NCBI GenBank assembly: GCA_022599775.1
Contig: JAHZLQ010000049.1
Location: 1 to 37,544, forward strand
DNA: 37,544 nt
Reading direction: 5' to 3'
DNA from: Gammaproteobacteria bacterium
Lineage (GTDB): Bacteria; Pseudomonadota; Gammaproteobacteria; Nevskiales; Nevskiaceae
Shown: positions 1 to 7,142 of the stretch, piece after piece
Numbering within the stretch: position 1 is the first letter of the stretch
How the letters are laid out: each line of letters begins with the position of its first letter
The notes under the pieces: model-generated
The model's input: the letters and a program-made list of their open reading frames with translations, nothing else
What the model was told of the DNA's origin: nothing
The model's database searches: none
Program-made: the position numbers and the translations under genes

Positions 1-64
1 GCTTCTCCAGCGCCGCATCAGGCTGCACTTGGGTATCGATCTCTCGGTGGCTCGGCTTCGGCAT
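1..64 (-). CDS. Partial IS transposase subunit, N-terminus only
   Basis: The minus-strand frame opens with ATG at 64-62 and runs off the window edge after 21 residues (MPKPSHREID...PDAALEK). The motif with PDAALEK resembles the start of OrfA-type helix-turn-helix transposase subunits of IS3-like elements, where it precedes the DNA-binding domain. That is a recollection of family sequence, not an alignment. Its position just inside an apparent IS end (about 134) and beside a truncated vapC supports a transposase. Too little is visible to name the family firmly. Confidence 0.4.
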   Translation of the reverse strand, partial: MPKPSHREIDTQVQPDAALEK

Positions 65-134
65 CTTTCCAGTCTCTGGCTGGCCCTGAAATCTAGGTTA
101 TCTCTGACAGGGGCTGTCTAGAGGCAGGTTGACA
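1..134 (-). mobile_element. End of an insertion sequence interrupting vapC
   Basis: The vapC reading frame to the right is recognisable only from about 137-143 onward and is blocked by a stop at 119-121. The sequence to the left carries a transposase-like start on the opposite strand. The tip reads TGTCAACC on the minus strand, a plausible IS terminus. The other end lies outside the window, so inverted repeats and target duplication cannot be checked. Confidence 0.4.
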
Positions 135-277
135 CACAGGGGGGCACGCCCATCGCACCCTACGATCAGATGATTGCTGGACACGCACGGAGCCGAGGAC
201 TCATCGTAGTGACAAACAACGTGCGCGAGTTTCAACGCGTTCCCGGTTTGCGCATCGAAGACTGGGTCGCGGTTTAG
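135..277 (+). pseudogene. vapC: VapC toxin C-terminal remnant (PIN domain)
   Basis: The frame ending in TAG at 275-277 translates to a typical VapC C-terminus: GTPIAPYDQMIAGHARSRG, then LIVVTNNVREF and VPGLRIEDW. It contains the late PIN-domain acidic residue (D of PYDQMIAG) and the TNNVREF strand, but the N-terminal two thirds, including the first catalytic Asp, are missing. A stop at 119-121 and IS sequence replace them, and no vapB antitoxin is visible. VapC enzymes are RNases of type II toxin-antitoxin systems; this copy should be inactive. Confidence 0.75.
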
Positions 278-469
278 GTGGCGGCTATCAGCCCGAAGCG
301 GAAGTTTATTTGTCGCGGCTCAACAGCTTTGCGCGGCCAAGAACCGTTGTGGCTGAACGATTTCTTTCGGATGACCGGCGTATCAACCTGGCATCACCTT
401 GGAGCTGCGTCTATCGTCCGGTCGGTGCACAATGTCATTCTCAGCCTTCAATCCAACGCGGATCCGCTC

Positions 470-1510
470 GTGGCCAGTTCCGACCAACTCAAGGCGCTCA
501 TCAAGTCGCACATCAGTCGCGATGATGGGCAGTTCTTGTCCGTCGCGATGCAGATGGCTGCGCACGAGGCGAAGTTGGGCCACGGAAAGCTGGCCGAGGA
601 ACTACGCGAGCTGATCGACTCGGCAAAGGCCCGTGTCAGCCAAGACGCATCGGGCAAGCTGGTCGCCATCGGCAGCGCTGCCAAGCCGCGCGGCGAACTG
701 GCCAATCTGCTGACGGCGTCTCACCCGGCTAACCGGCTGGGGGACATGGTGCTGGACGAAGTGGCTTTGAACCAGCTTCAGCGCGTTCTCAAGGAGCAGC
801 GCCAGTTGGCACGCATCAAGGAACATGGGCTGGCGCCGCGCCGCAAGCTTCTGCTGGTCGGTCCGCCCGGCACCGGCAAGACCATGACCGCCTCTGCTTT
901 GGCCGGCGAGCTCGGCATTCCTCTGTTCTTGGTACGACTCGATTCCCTCATCACGAAGTTCATGGGCGAAACGGCTTCGAAACTTCGGCAGGTATTCGAC
1001 GCAATCTCTGATATCCGGGGCGTTTATTTCTTCGATGAGTTTGACGCGATCGGCTCGCAGCGCGGGATAGCGAATGATGTAGGCGAGATTCGTCGGATCC
1101 TGAACAGTTTCTTGCAGATGATCGAACAGGACACTTCGAACAGTCTGATCATCGCCGCGACGAACCACGCAGAGATTCTCGACTACGCGCTCTTTCGGCG
1201 GTTCGACGATGTTGTGGAATACCACCATCCATCGCCAGCGCAAGCCACGGACCTGATTTGCTCGCGCCTTGGTTACTTTGCACCCAAGCCCTTCCGAAAG
1301 AGGGCGCTGCTTGGGCAGGCGGAAGGGCTGAGCCATGCCGAGATCTGTCGTGCGGTAGATGCGGCCATCAAGGACGCGATCCTACATGACCAGACGACAG
1401 TGCAACCCGCCGAGCTGGGGCGAGCGTTAGAGGAGCGCAGCCTCATCAGTGCAAGGCTGGCACAGAACACAAAGCACTCGTCCAGTCATGCCGGATCAAC
1501 CCCAAGATAG
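470..1510 (+). CDS. ietA: IetA-type AAA+ ATPase, partner of a subtilisin-like protease
   Basis: The protein is about 346 residues from a GTG start at 470. This start is chosen because the family begins near the SDQLKALIKSH segment; the open frame back to 278 overlaps nothing conserved. Walker A GPPGTGKT is at residues 131-138, Walker B FFDEFD ends at residue 192, and sensor/arginine-finger segments AATNHAE and FRRFD follow. A helical N-terminal region precedes the AAA core. The stop overlaps the start of ietS by 23 bases, so the pair is translationally coupled. IetA/IetS pairs are known from Agrobacterium plasmids as a toxin-antitoxin-like stability module and were later reported as an anti-phage system. 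The ATPase presumably controls or delivers substrate to the protease. Confidence 0.8.
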   Translation: MASSDQLKALIKSHISRDDGQFLSVAMQMAAHEAKLGHGKLAEELRELIDSAKARVSQDASGKLVAIGSAAKPRGELANLLTASHPANRLGDMVLDEVALNQLQRVLKEQRQLARIKEHGLAPRRKLLLVGPPGTGKTMTASALAGELGIPLFLVRLDSLITKFMGETASKLRQVFDAISDIRGVYFFDEFDAIGSQRGIANDVGEIRRILNSFLQMIEQDTSNSLIIAATNHAEILDYALFRRFDDVVEYHHPSPAQATDLICSRLGYFAPKPFRKRALLGQAEGLSHAEICRAVDAAIKDAILHDQTTVQPAELGRALEERSLISARLAQNTKHSSSHAGSTPR

Positions 1511-4031
1511 ACGCCCCCATCTTGTTCTGACGAACACCTCAACGGCGCAAGCATTCACGGCGCCTTCGTCTGGTGGCGGTGATACACCAAAGATTCCCGC
1601 GCTCGACCGCGTTCAACACGGCAGGTCACTTAGGGACCAGCTCGTCGCACTGAAGCCAATTGCGCTGCATGTTGCAACAGCCCAGCAAGAGCAGGGTCTC
1701 GAAAGCGGTCTAGGCCTTCAAGTCCAGTTTGTTGGCATGCCTGATGTGGCCCTGGCCTTCGAGAGCCTCGGCTATGAGATCGGGCGTGACCCGCAGAAGA
1801 AGATCGAATTGCTGAGTGTCGGAACCGAAGCAGGTAAGACGTTCGCTAACGTCTTCGTCCCTGATGGGAAGCTCGCTCACTTCGAGAAGTATGTCGAGGA
1901 CTACCTTGCCGACCGAAAGAAGGCCAATGGCGATTCTTTTGATCACCACGCGTTGCTGAACACCATTTCGTCAATTCGTGCCGCCGAAGTCCGCGCGATG
2001 TGGACTGACGATCCAGCATTGCTGCCGCAGAACCCGACCGAGGCCTTCTGGTGGGAGGTCTGGCTGCCGGTGCGCGGAGACCGCAACGCCGTGCTCGCTG
2101 ACTTTCGCAAGCTTGCCGCGCTGTCCGAGTGTCAGGTCAGTGAGCACCAGATCAACTTCCCTGAGCGCACCGTCGTGCTGATGTACGGTACGCAGCAGCA
2201 GTTTTCGGCATCGGTCATGACGCTCAATTGTGTGGCCGAACTGCGTCGAGCGAAGGAAACAGCCGAGTTCTTCGATGGCATGACGCCGAACGAGCAGCAG
2301 GAGTGGACTGAGGAAACTCTCGCTCGATTGACGGCCGCGTCTGAGGGAGATGCGACACCTCGGGTGTGCCTGCTCGACTCAGGGGTAAATCGTGGACATC
2401 CACTGCTGTCTCCATTCATGGCTGGCGCGGATCTTCATACCGTCAATCCGGCATGGGGAGTCGACGACACCGCGAACCACGGGACGGGCCTTGCCGGGCT
2501 TGTCGCTCTAGGCGACCTTTCGGAAGTGCTTGCGTCGGCCGGCCCTCTGGTCGTGGCTCACCGGTTGGAATCGGTAAAGCTCACCCCGGAACAAGGCGCG
2601 AACCCAGGCGATTCCCGTCAACATGGATACCTGTTCGCCGAGGCGGTGGCCCGGCCCGAGATCGCTGCGCCTGCGCGTCCACGGGTGTTCACATCAGCGG
2701 TGACATCCAGTGATGATCGCGACAGGGGGCGACCGTCGGCATGGTCATCGACTGTTGATCGTCTTTCTTGCGACTACGACGGCGATGGGCTGTTCCCGCG
2801 CCTGTTCGTACTGTGTGCCGGCAATACCGAAGACGCACAGTCCTGGAATACGTACCCTGAAAGTCTCAGTACCAGCGGCATCCGTGACCCAGGCCAAGCG
2901 TGGAACGCGCTCACGGTGGGTGCATACACAGAGAAGGTCACGATCTCTGAGGCTAACGCTCAAGGCCTGGAACCCGTTGCGCCGACTGGGGGCCTTAGTC
3001 CGTACACCCGCACGTCGCAAGGGTGGAACTCGGCTTGGCCGTTGAAGCCCGATGTCGTCTTCGAGGGCGGTAATGCCGGCAAGGATGCACTTGGTGCTGT
3101 CGGCATCACGAGCCTCCACCTGCTGACGACCCACAACCTGCCTGTTGAACGTCTGTTCACGACGAGCAATGCGACCAGCGCAGCATCAGCATTGGGCACA
3201 CGTTTGGCGGCGCAGCTGATGGCTTCGTACCCGGCATTGAGACCCGAGACCATCAGAGCGCTAATAGTCCACTCTGCCGAGTGGACGCCGGCCATGCGGG
3301 CGGCGTACCTGCCCGAACACGGGAACGAGACCAAGTCCGACTACGTGAATCTGATCCGTCATTGTGGCTGGGGCGTTCCAAGTCTGGAGCAGGCACTTTG
3401 GAGTGCCGGAAACTCCCTGACACTTGTCGTCGAGGACGTGGTCTACCCTTTCAAGAAGGTCACGGGCAAGGGCGTTGTCAGCCGAGACATGAACCTCCAC
3501 TCGCTGCCTTGGCCCAAAGAGCAGTTACTCGCGTTACCGCCAGCCACCAAGGTCCAGCTATGCGTGACCCTGTCCTACTTCATTGAGCCTAACCCGTCGG
3601 CGCGGGGCACGTCGTCAAAGTTCCACTATCCCTCGCATCGCTTGCGCTTTGATGTCCAGCGAGCGCTCGACGCGACGACCGAAGATTTCGTGGCTCGCAT
3701 CAACGCTGCAGCGGAGCGCGAAGACGAAGGCGACCCGATTGATCCCAGGGATCCGAACTGGAATCTTGGGGAACGACAGCGGCGCCGCGGCTCGTTGCAC
3801 AAAGATGTCTGGCACGGTACGGCCGCGGAACTGGCCAACCGTGGATTCATTGCCGTCTACCCAGCCAAGGGCTGGTGGCGCACACGACCGGCCCAGGAAC
3901 GCTACGACCTGCCAGCCCGCTACAGTCTCATCGTCTCGATTCGCACCCCGGAGACCGACATCGACCTTTACACCGCGATTGCCCAGAAGGTGGCGGAGCA
4001 GGCGGCCGTACCTATTGCCTTGAATGCATGA
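1488..4031 (+). CDS. ietS: IetS-type subtilisin-like serine protease (S8)
   Basis: The ATG at 1488 gives an 847-residue protein starting MPDQPQDRRPHLVLTN, the usual N-terminus of this family; a GTG 39 bases upstream is less likely. The S8 catalytic triad is visible: Asp297 in CLLDSGVNRGHPLL, His331 in ANHGTGLAGL and Ser564 in NATSAASA. The large N-terminal region (about 1-285) and the C-terminal region (about 610-847) have no motif I recognise and may serve for sensing or binding to the ATPase. No signal peptide is seen, so a cytoplasmic location is likely. It is coupled to ietA by a 23-base overlap. By family knowledge the protease is the effector of the ietAS defence/stability module; its target is not known to me. 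Confidence 0.82.
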   Translation: MPDQPQDRRPHLVLTNTSTAQAFTAPSSGGGDTPKIPALDRVQHGRSLRDQLVALKPIALHVATAQQEQGLESGLGLQVQFVGMPDVALAFESLGYEIGRDPQKKIELLSVGTEAGKTFANVFVPDGKLAHFEKYVEDYLADRKKANGDSFDHHALLNTISSIRAAEVRAMWTDDPALLPQNPTEAFWWEVWLPVRGDRNAVLADFRKLAALSECQVSEHQINFPERTVVLMYGTQQQFSASVMTLNCVAELRRAKETAEFFDGMTPNEQQEWTEETLARLTAASEGDATPRVCLLDSGVNRGHPLLSPFMAGADLHTVNPAWGVDDTANHGTGLAGLVALGDLSEVLASAGPLVVAHRLESVKLTPEQGANPGDSRQHGYLFAEAVARPEIAAPARPRVFTSAVTSSDDRDRGRPSAWSSTVDRLSCDYDGDGLFPRLFVLCAGNTEDAQSWNTYPESLSTSGIRDPGQAWNALTVGAYTEKVTISEANAQGLEPVAPTGGLSPYTRTSQGWNSAWPLKPDVVFEGGNAGKDALGAVGITSLHLLTTHNLPVERLFTTSNATSAASALGTRLAAQLMASYPALRPETIRALIVHSAEWTPAMRAAYLPEHGNETKSDYVNLIRHCGWGVPSLEQALWSAGNSLTLVVEDVVYPFKKVTGKGVVSRDMNLHSLPWPKEQLLALPPATKVQLCVTLSYFIEPNPSARGTSSKFHYPSHRLRFDVQRALDATTEDFVARINAAAEREDEGDPIDPRDPNWNLGERQRRRGSLHKDVWHGTAAELANRGFIAVYPAKGWWRTRPAQERYDLPARYSLIVSIRTPETDIDLYTAIAQKVAEQAAVPIALNA

Positions 4032-4210
4032 TTCCAAGTGCCCTCTGCGTTCGTCATCAATGTCACCTGTTGGACTCGCGAGACGGGTGACCATATCGCC
4101 GATTAGGTCGACTGGTGCCTAACACCGGGAAGCGCGCGAACGTCCGCTTTTGCACATAGCCTCCAACGGTTCCGCATATTCCGTTGCGCCCAGGAAATCA
4201 GCAGCAAGCG

Positions 4211-4401
4211 TAGGGTGGGCAAAGCGTAGCGTGCCCACGCGCCGGAAGCTGGTCGATGTGCTCGGTGAGCGATTTCCCGGGTCGGTCTGCAGGCGTGGTG
4301 GTGAAGAAATAGGCCGTGCCAACGGCCAAGCTCCGACAATATCGGAACCTGCACGGATTGTGAGGAATGCCGCGTGGGCACGCTACGCTTTGCCCACCCT
4401 A
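4211..4401. repeat. MITE-like element with perfect 31-bp terminal inverted repeats
   Basis: Bases 4211-4241 (TAGGGTGGGCAAAGCGTAGC...) are an exact reverse complement of 4371-4401 over 31 bp, with a 129-bp core between them. Each arm also folds on itself (GTGGGC...GCCCAC). The GGGTGGGCA/TGCCCACC motif resembles a dispersed intergenic repeat seen in many proteobacterial genomes. There is no coding potential inside. No clear target duplication was found at the edges. Confidence 0.75.
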
Positions 4402-4510
4402 CCCACATGTGAGCGGCTGTTCACTGCTGAGACACAAAATTGTCCACCGGCAGGCGCCGAACCTTCGATGGCTCGCTACGCTCGCAATCGCAACGCGATT
4501 CATGGTTCTG

Positions 4511-4525
4511 AGGTCGCAGGTTCGA
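4511..4525 (+). other. tRNA T-arm-like 15-base fragment
   Basis: AGGTCGCAGGTTCGA is identical to the T-stem/loop of the tRNA-Arg gene at 4598-4612, but in the opposite orientation. The rest of a tRNA is absent. It may be a decayed tRNA 3' end left by a past integration. The T-arm is conserved between many tRNAs, so chance or another source tRNA is possible. Confidence 0.3.
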
Positions 4526-4579
4526 CTGCTGCTTTCTGGGCGGTCTTTAGAGGATTGACTGCGCGATATCTCGAATTCT

Positions 4580-4656
4580 TGGCGCCCCGGGCAGGATTCG
4601 AACCTGCGACCTGCCCCTTAGGAGGGGGCCACTCTATCCAGCTGAGCTACCGAGGC
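4580..4656 (-). tRNA. tRNA-Arg (anticodon CCT)
   Basis: The minus strand folds into a full cloverleaf of 77 nt. The acceptor arm GCCTCGG pairs with CCGGGGC (one T-G pair). The D-arm is AGCTCAGCTGGATAGAGT. The anticodon stem GCCCC/GGGGC encloses loop CTCCTAA with anticodon CCT, and the T-arm contains GGTTCGAATCC. The 3' CCA is encoded. It decodes AGG. Its 3' end points toward the ietAS region. Confidence 0.95.
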
Positions 4657-4666
4657 GTGCGGCGGG

Positions 4667-4695
4667 ATTTTAGCGGAGACGGTGCTGGGCGTCTC
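4667..4695 (-). promoter_or_regulatory. Possible tRNA-Arg promoter
   Basis: On the minus strand TAAAAT (plus 4667-4672) sits 10 bases before the tRNA and is followed by a GC-rich discriminator typical of stringently controlled stable-RNA promoters. The matching -35 (GAGACG, 17 bp away) is poor. Confidence 0.3.
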
Positions 4696-4716
4696 GTCGG
4701 CCAGGGCCAGCACGGT

Positions 4717-6666
4717 TCAGTACTTGGTCAGCACGCTGATCAGTTCGCTCAGATGCTCGAAGTTGACGGGTTTGGTGACGTGCGCGGTGAAGCCGGCTTC
4801 CTGGCTTTTGAGGATGTCTTCGTCCATGCCGAAGCCGGTAATGGCGATCGAGGGCCTTTGTTGTATGCGTTTGAATTCGCGCGCGACTTCGGTGCCATCA
4901 CCGTCCGGCAGGCCGATATCACCGACCAAAAGATCGAAAACCTCGGTCTGTGCGAGCCGTTTGCCGCTGGCCACGGTATTTGCGAGCGAAACCTCGTGAC
5001 CCAGGATCTTGAGCAGTCTGGCCATGGCGCGGCTGGTGTCTTCGTTATCTTCCACCAACAGGATGCGCAGGGGGCGCTCGTAGGCACGACGGTCAACCGA
5101 TACCGGCCCCTCGGTCTCGTCGGGCACCGGATCGAGCAGCGGTAGCGTGAACGTGAAGCGTGCTCCGCGCCCTGGCCCGGCACTTTCGGCGATCAGCTCG
5201 CCGTCGTGCTTGCAGGCCAGCGCATGCGCGATCGCCAGGCCCAGGCCAAGCCCTCCGAACTCGCGGGTGATCGAGATATCGGCCTGTTCGAACGCGGAAA
5301 AGATTCGCGTCAACGCGGCTTCGCTGATGCCGATACCGTTGTCGCTGATACATACGCTGTAGTGATCGGCGTCCGGGTTGAAGGATTCAATCACGATGCG
5401 GCCACCGCTCGGGGTGAACTTGATGGCGTTCTTGAGCACATTCCAGATGATCTGCTGGGTACGGCCGGCATCGGCCGACACCAGCGAGTGTTCTGCCTCC
5501 AGGCGCACCTCCATCTGTTGCCGCTTGCCTCGCACTTCCGCTCTTCCCATTTCCACGACTCCGCTAAGGCAGGCGTCCATGTCCAGCGGCTTGAGGGTGA
5601 GGCTGAGCTTGTTGTGGGTGATGCTGGTGAGGTCCAGCAGGTCGTCGATCAGACGCGCTTCGAGTTCGACGTTGCGGCGAATCATCGGCGGCACGTCTTC
5701 GAGTGAAGCCGGCAGGGCCGATTCCTGGTCGAGCAGGTGCACGGCCGCGAGGATCGGTGTCAGGGGGGTGCGCAGTTCATGCGACAGCATCGCCAGGAAG
5801 CGGTCCTTGGCCGCATTGGCGGCCTCCGCCTGTTCCTTGGCGGCCTCCAAGGTTTCGGCCGCGCGTCGGGCTTCGGTGGTGTCACGAATGATCTTCGAAA
5901 ATCCGACGACATGGCCGGCGTCGTTGCGAATCGCCGTGGTCACGATCGAGGCGAAGAATTCGCTGCCGTCGCGGCGCTTCATCCAGCACTCGACCGAATG
6001 GCTTTCGTGCTGCAAGGCGTTCTGCAGCGATTCGTGCAGCGAGCCGCAGTCGGTTTCCTGTCCTTGATACAAGAGGCTCGCGGGGCGTCCCTTCATCTCT
6101 TGGAGCGAGAATCCGAGAATATCTTCGGCGGCGCGGTTCAGGCTCCTGATCCGCCCTTCGGCGTTCAGGCCGATGACGGCGTAGTCGCGCAGGGCATCAA
6201 CCAGGCGCCGATAGTTGGTCTCCGAGGTTTCCAGCGCACGTTCTGCGCCGATGCGCTGGCGTCGCTCCTTGGCCTCTGCGAGCGCCCGTTCCACGACCAT
6301 CGGTAAACGTTGCAGACGCTGTTTGACGACGTAGTCGGTGGCGCCCTTCTTCAGAATCTCGACGGCGTGTTCTTCACCGAGAACGCCGGACACCACGACA
6401 AACGGCAGGTCCGGCGAGCGTTCGCGGACAATCGCCAGGGCTTCGGCACCCGAGAAGGCCGGTAACATGAAATCGGCGAGCACGATGTCGATGTCTCCGG
6501 CGTCCAGCGCCCTGCAGAAATCGGCCTCGGTCTCGACCACCTGCAGAGAAACCGGCATGCGCAGGCTCTCCAGACGCAGACGCGTCAGGTCTGCGTCCAG
6601 GCGATTGTCTTCAAGCAGCAGTATGCGGATTGGGGTTCCCTCGGATTCGGAACCCGGCGGGTTCAT
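4717..6666 (-). CDS. Hybrid histidine kinase: REC-PAS-HisKA-HATPase-REC
   Basis: The 649-residue protein starts with a receiver domain (ILLLEDN; phosphoacceptor Asp65 in VLADFMLP). A PAS domain follows (about 145-265, YRRLVDALRDYAVIGLN) with its PAC segment ending GFSKIIRDTTEARR. The HisKA domain has His296 in MLSHELRTPL, and the HATPase domain has N and G boxes (NVLKNAIKF, DNGIGI, GLGLGLAI). A second receiver carries Asp583 in GDIGLPDGDG. There are no membrane segments, so it is cytoplasmic. Its ATG overlaps the stop of the upstream response regulator (ATGA at 6663-6666), so it is the third gene of the bacteriophytochrome operon. With an N-terminal receiver it probably takes phosphate from upstream partners and passes it through an internal relay. 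The final output is not in the window. Confidence 0.9.
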   Translation of the reverse strand: MNPPGSESEGTPIRILLLEDNRLDADLTRLRLESLRMPVSLQVVETEADFCRALDAGDIDIVLADFMLPAFSGAEALAIVRERSPDLPFVVVSGVLGEEHAVEILKKGATDYVVKQRLQRLPMVVERALAEAKERRQRIGAERALETSETNYRRLVDALRDYAVIGLNAEGRIRSLNRAAEDILGFSLQEMKGRPASLLYQGQETDCGSLHESLQNALQHESHSVECWMKRRDGSEFFASIVTTAIRNDAGHVVGFSKIIRDTTEARRAAETLEAAKEQAEAANAAKDRFLAMLSHELRTPLTPILAAVHLLDQESALPASLEDVPPMIRRNVELEARLIDDLLDLTSITHNKLSLTLKPLDMDACLSGVVEMGRAEVRGKRQQMEVRLEAEHSLVSADAGRTQQIIWNVLKNAIKFTPSGGRIVIESFNPDADHYSVCISDNGIGISEAALTRIFSAFEQADISITREFGGLGLGLAIAHALACKHDGELIAESAGPGRGARFTFTLPLLDPVPDETEGPVSVDRRAYERPLRILLVEDNEDTSRAMARLLKILGHEVSLANTVASGKRLAQTEVFDLLVGDIGLPDGDGTEVAREFKRIQQRPSIAITGFGMDEDILKSQEAGFTAHVTKPVNFEHLSELISVLTKY

Positions 6667-7136
6667 TTTTGCGCGCTCCTTCGGGCAACGCGGGTGGAAC
6701 CGGGAGGTGGCTCGTTGAGCACCGCCCAGAAGATTCCGAGGTCCGCGATGGCCTCCACGAATTCACCGAACGCGACAGGCTTCACGACATAGGCGTTCAC
6801 ACCCAGTTCGTAACTGCGCAACAGATCGGTCTCCTCGCGCGAGGACGTCAGCATCACCACGGGAACGCTTCTGAGCGCCGGTGTCGTGCGGATCACCTGC
6901 AGCACTTCGATACCGTCGAGCCGCGGCAGTTTCAGATCCAGCAGAATGACCGCCGGATTGCCGTTGTGACGGGATTCGTAGTCGCCGCGACAGAACAGGT
7001 AGTCCAGTGCGTCGACACCGTCTCGCGTGATCACCACCTCGTTGGCAAGCTGGCTCTTCTCGAGCGCGATCAGGGTCAGCTCGAGGTCCTTGGGGTTGTC
7101 TTCCACCAAAAGTATGGGTTTGAGTGAGGTGCTCAT
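6663..7136 (-). CDS. Single-domain CheY-like response regulator
   Basis: The 157-residue protein is a receiver domain without an output domain. It has the acidic pocket E12/D13, phosphoacceptor Asp67 in ILLDLKLP, a Thr/Ser switch in VMLTSSRE and Lys in YVVKPVAF. This matches the Rcp1-like regulators commonly placed next to phytochromes. It begins 6 bases after the phytochrome stop and overlaps the hybrid kinase by 4 bases. It probably receives phosphate from the phytochrome kinase and acts by protein contact. Confidence 0.9.
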   Translation of the reverse strand: MSTSLKPILLVEDNPKDLELTLIALEKSQLANEVVITRDGVDALDYLFCRGDYESRHNGNPAVILLDLKLPRLDGIEVLQVIRTTPALRSVPVVMLTSSREETDLLRSYELGVNAYVVKPVAFGEFVEAIADLGIFWAVLNEPPPGSTRVARRSAQK

Positions 7137-7142
7137 ACGTGT

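Larger units (their letters stand above)
4032..4579. other. Gene-free stretch between ietS and tRNA-Arg
   Basis: No credible gene is present; the open frames here run through the inverted-repeat element and the tRNA gene. The stretch holds a 191-bp inverted-repeat element (4211-4401) and a 15-base copy of a tRNA T-arm sequence (4511-4525). It lies downstream of the tRNA 3' end, a common landing zone for integrating elements. The rest shows no structure I can name. Confidence 0.6.

Noticed and set aside
278-469. N-terminal extension of ietA from GTG at 278
   Set aside because: The extra 64 residues do not look like the family N-terminus, and the frame opens directly after the vapC stop. The GTG at 470 gives the expected length.
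4682-4713. Terminator after the hybrid kinase
   Set aside because: GTGCTGG/CCAGCAC forms a 7-bp stem but with an 18-base loop and no T-tract.
4150-5145. A 331-codon frame across the inverted repeat, tRNA-Arg and the end of the hybrid kinase
   Set aside because: It reads through a tRNA gene and a repeat element and has no domain or ribosome-binding site.
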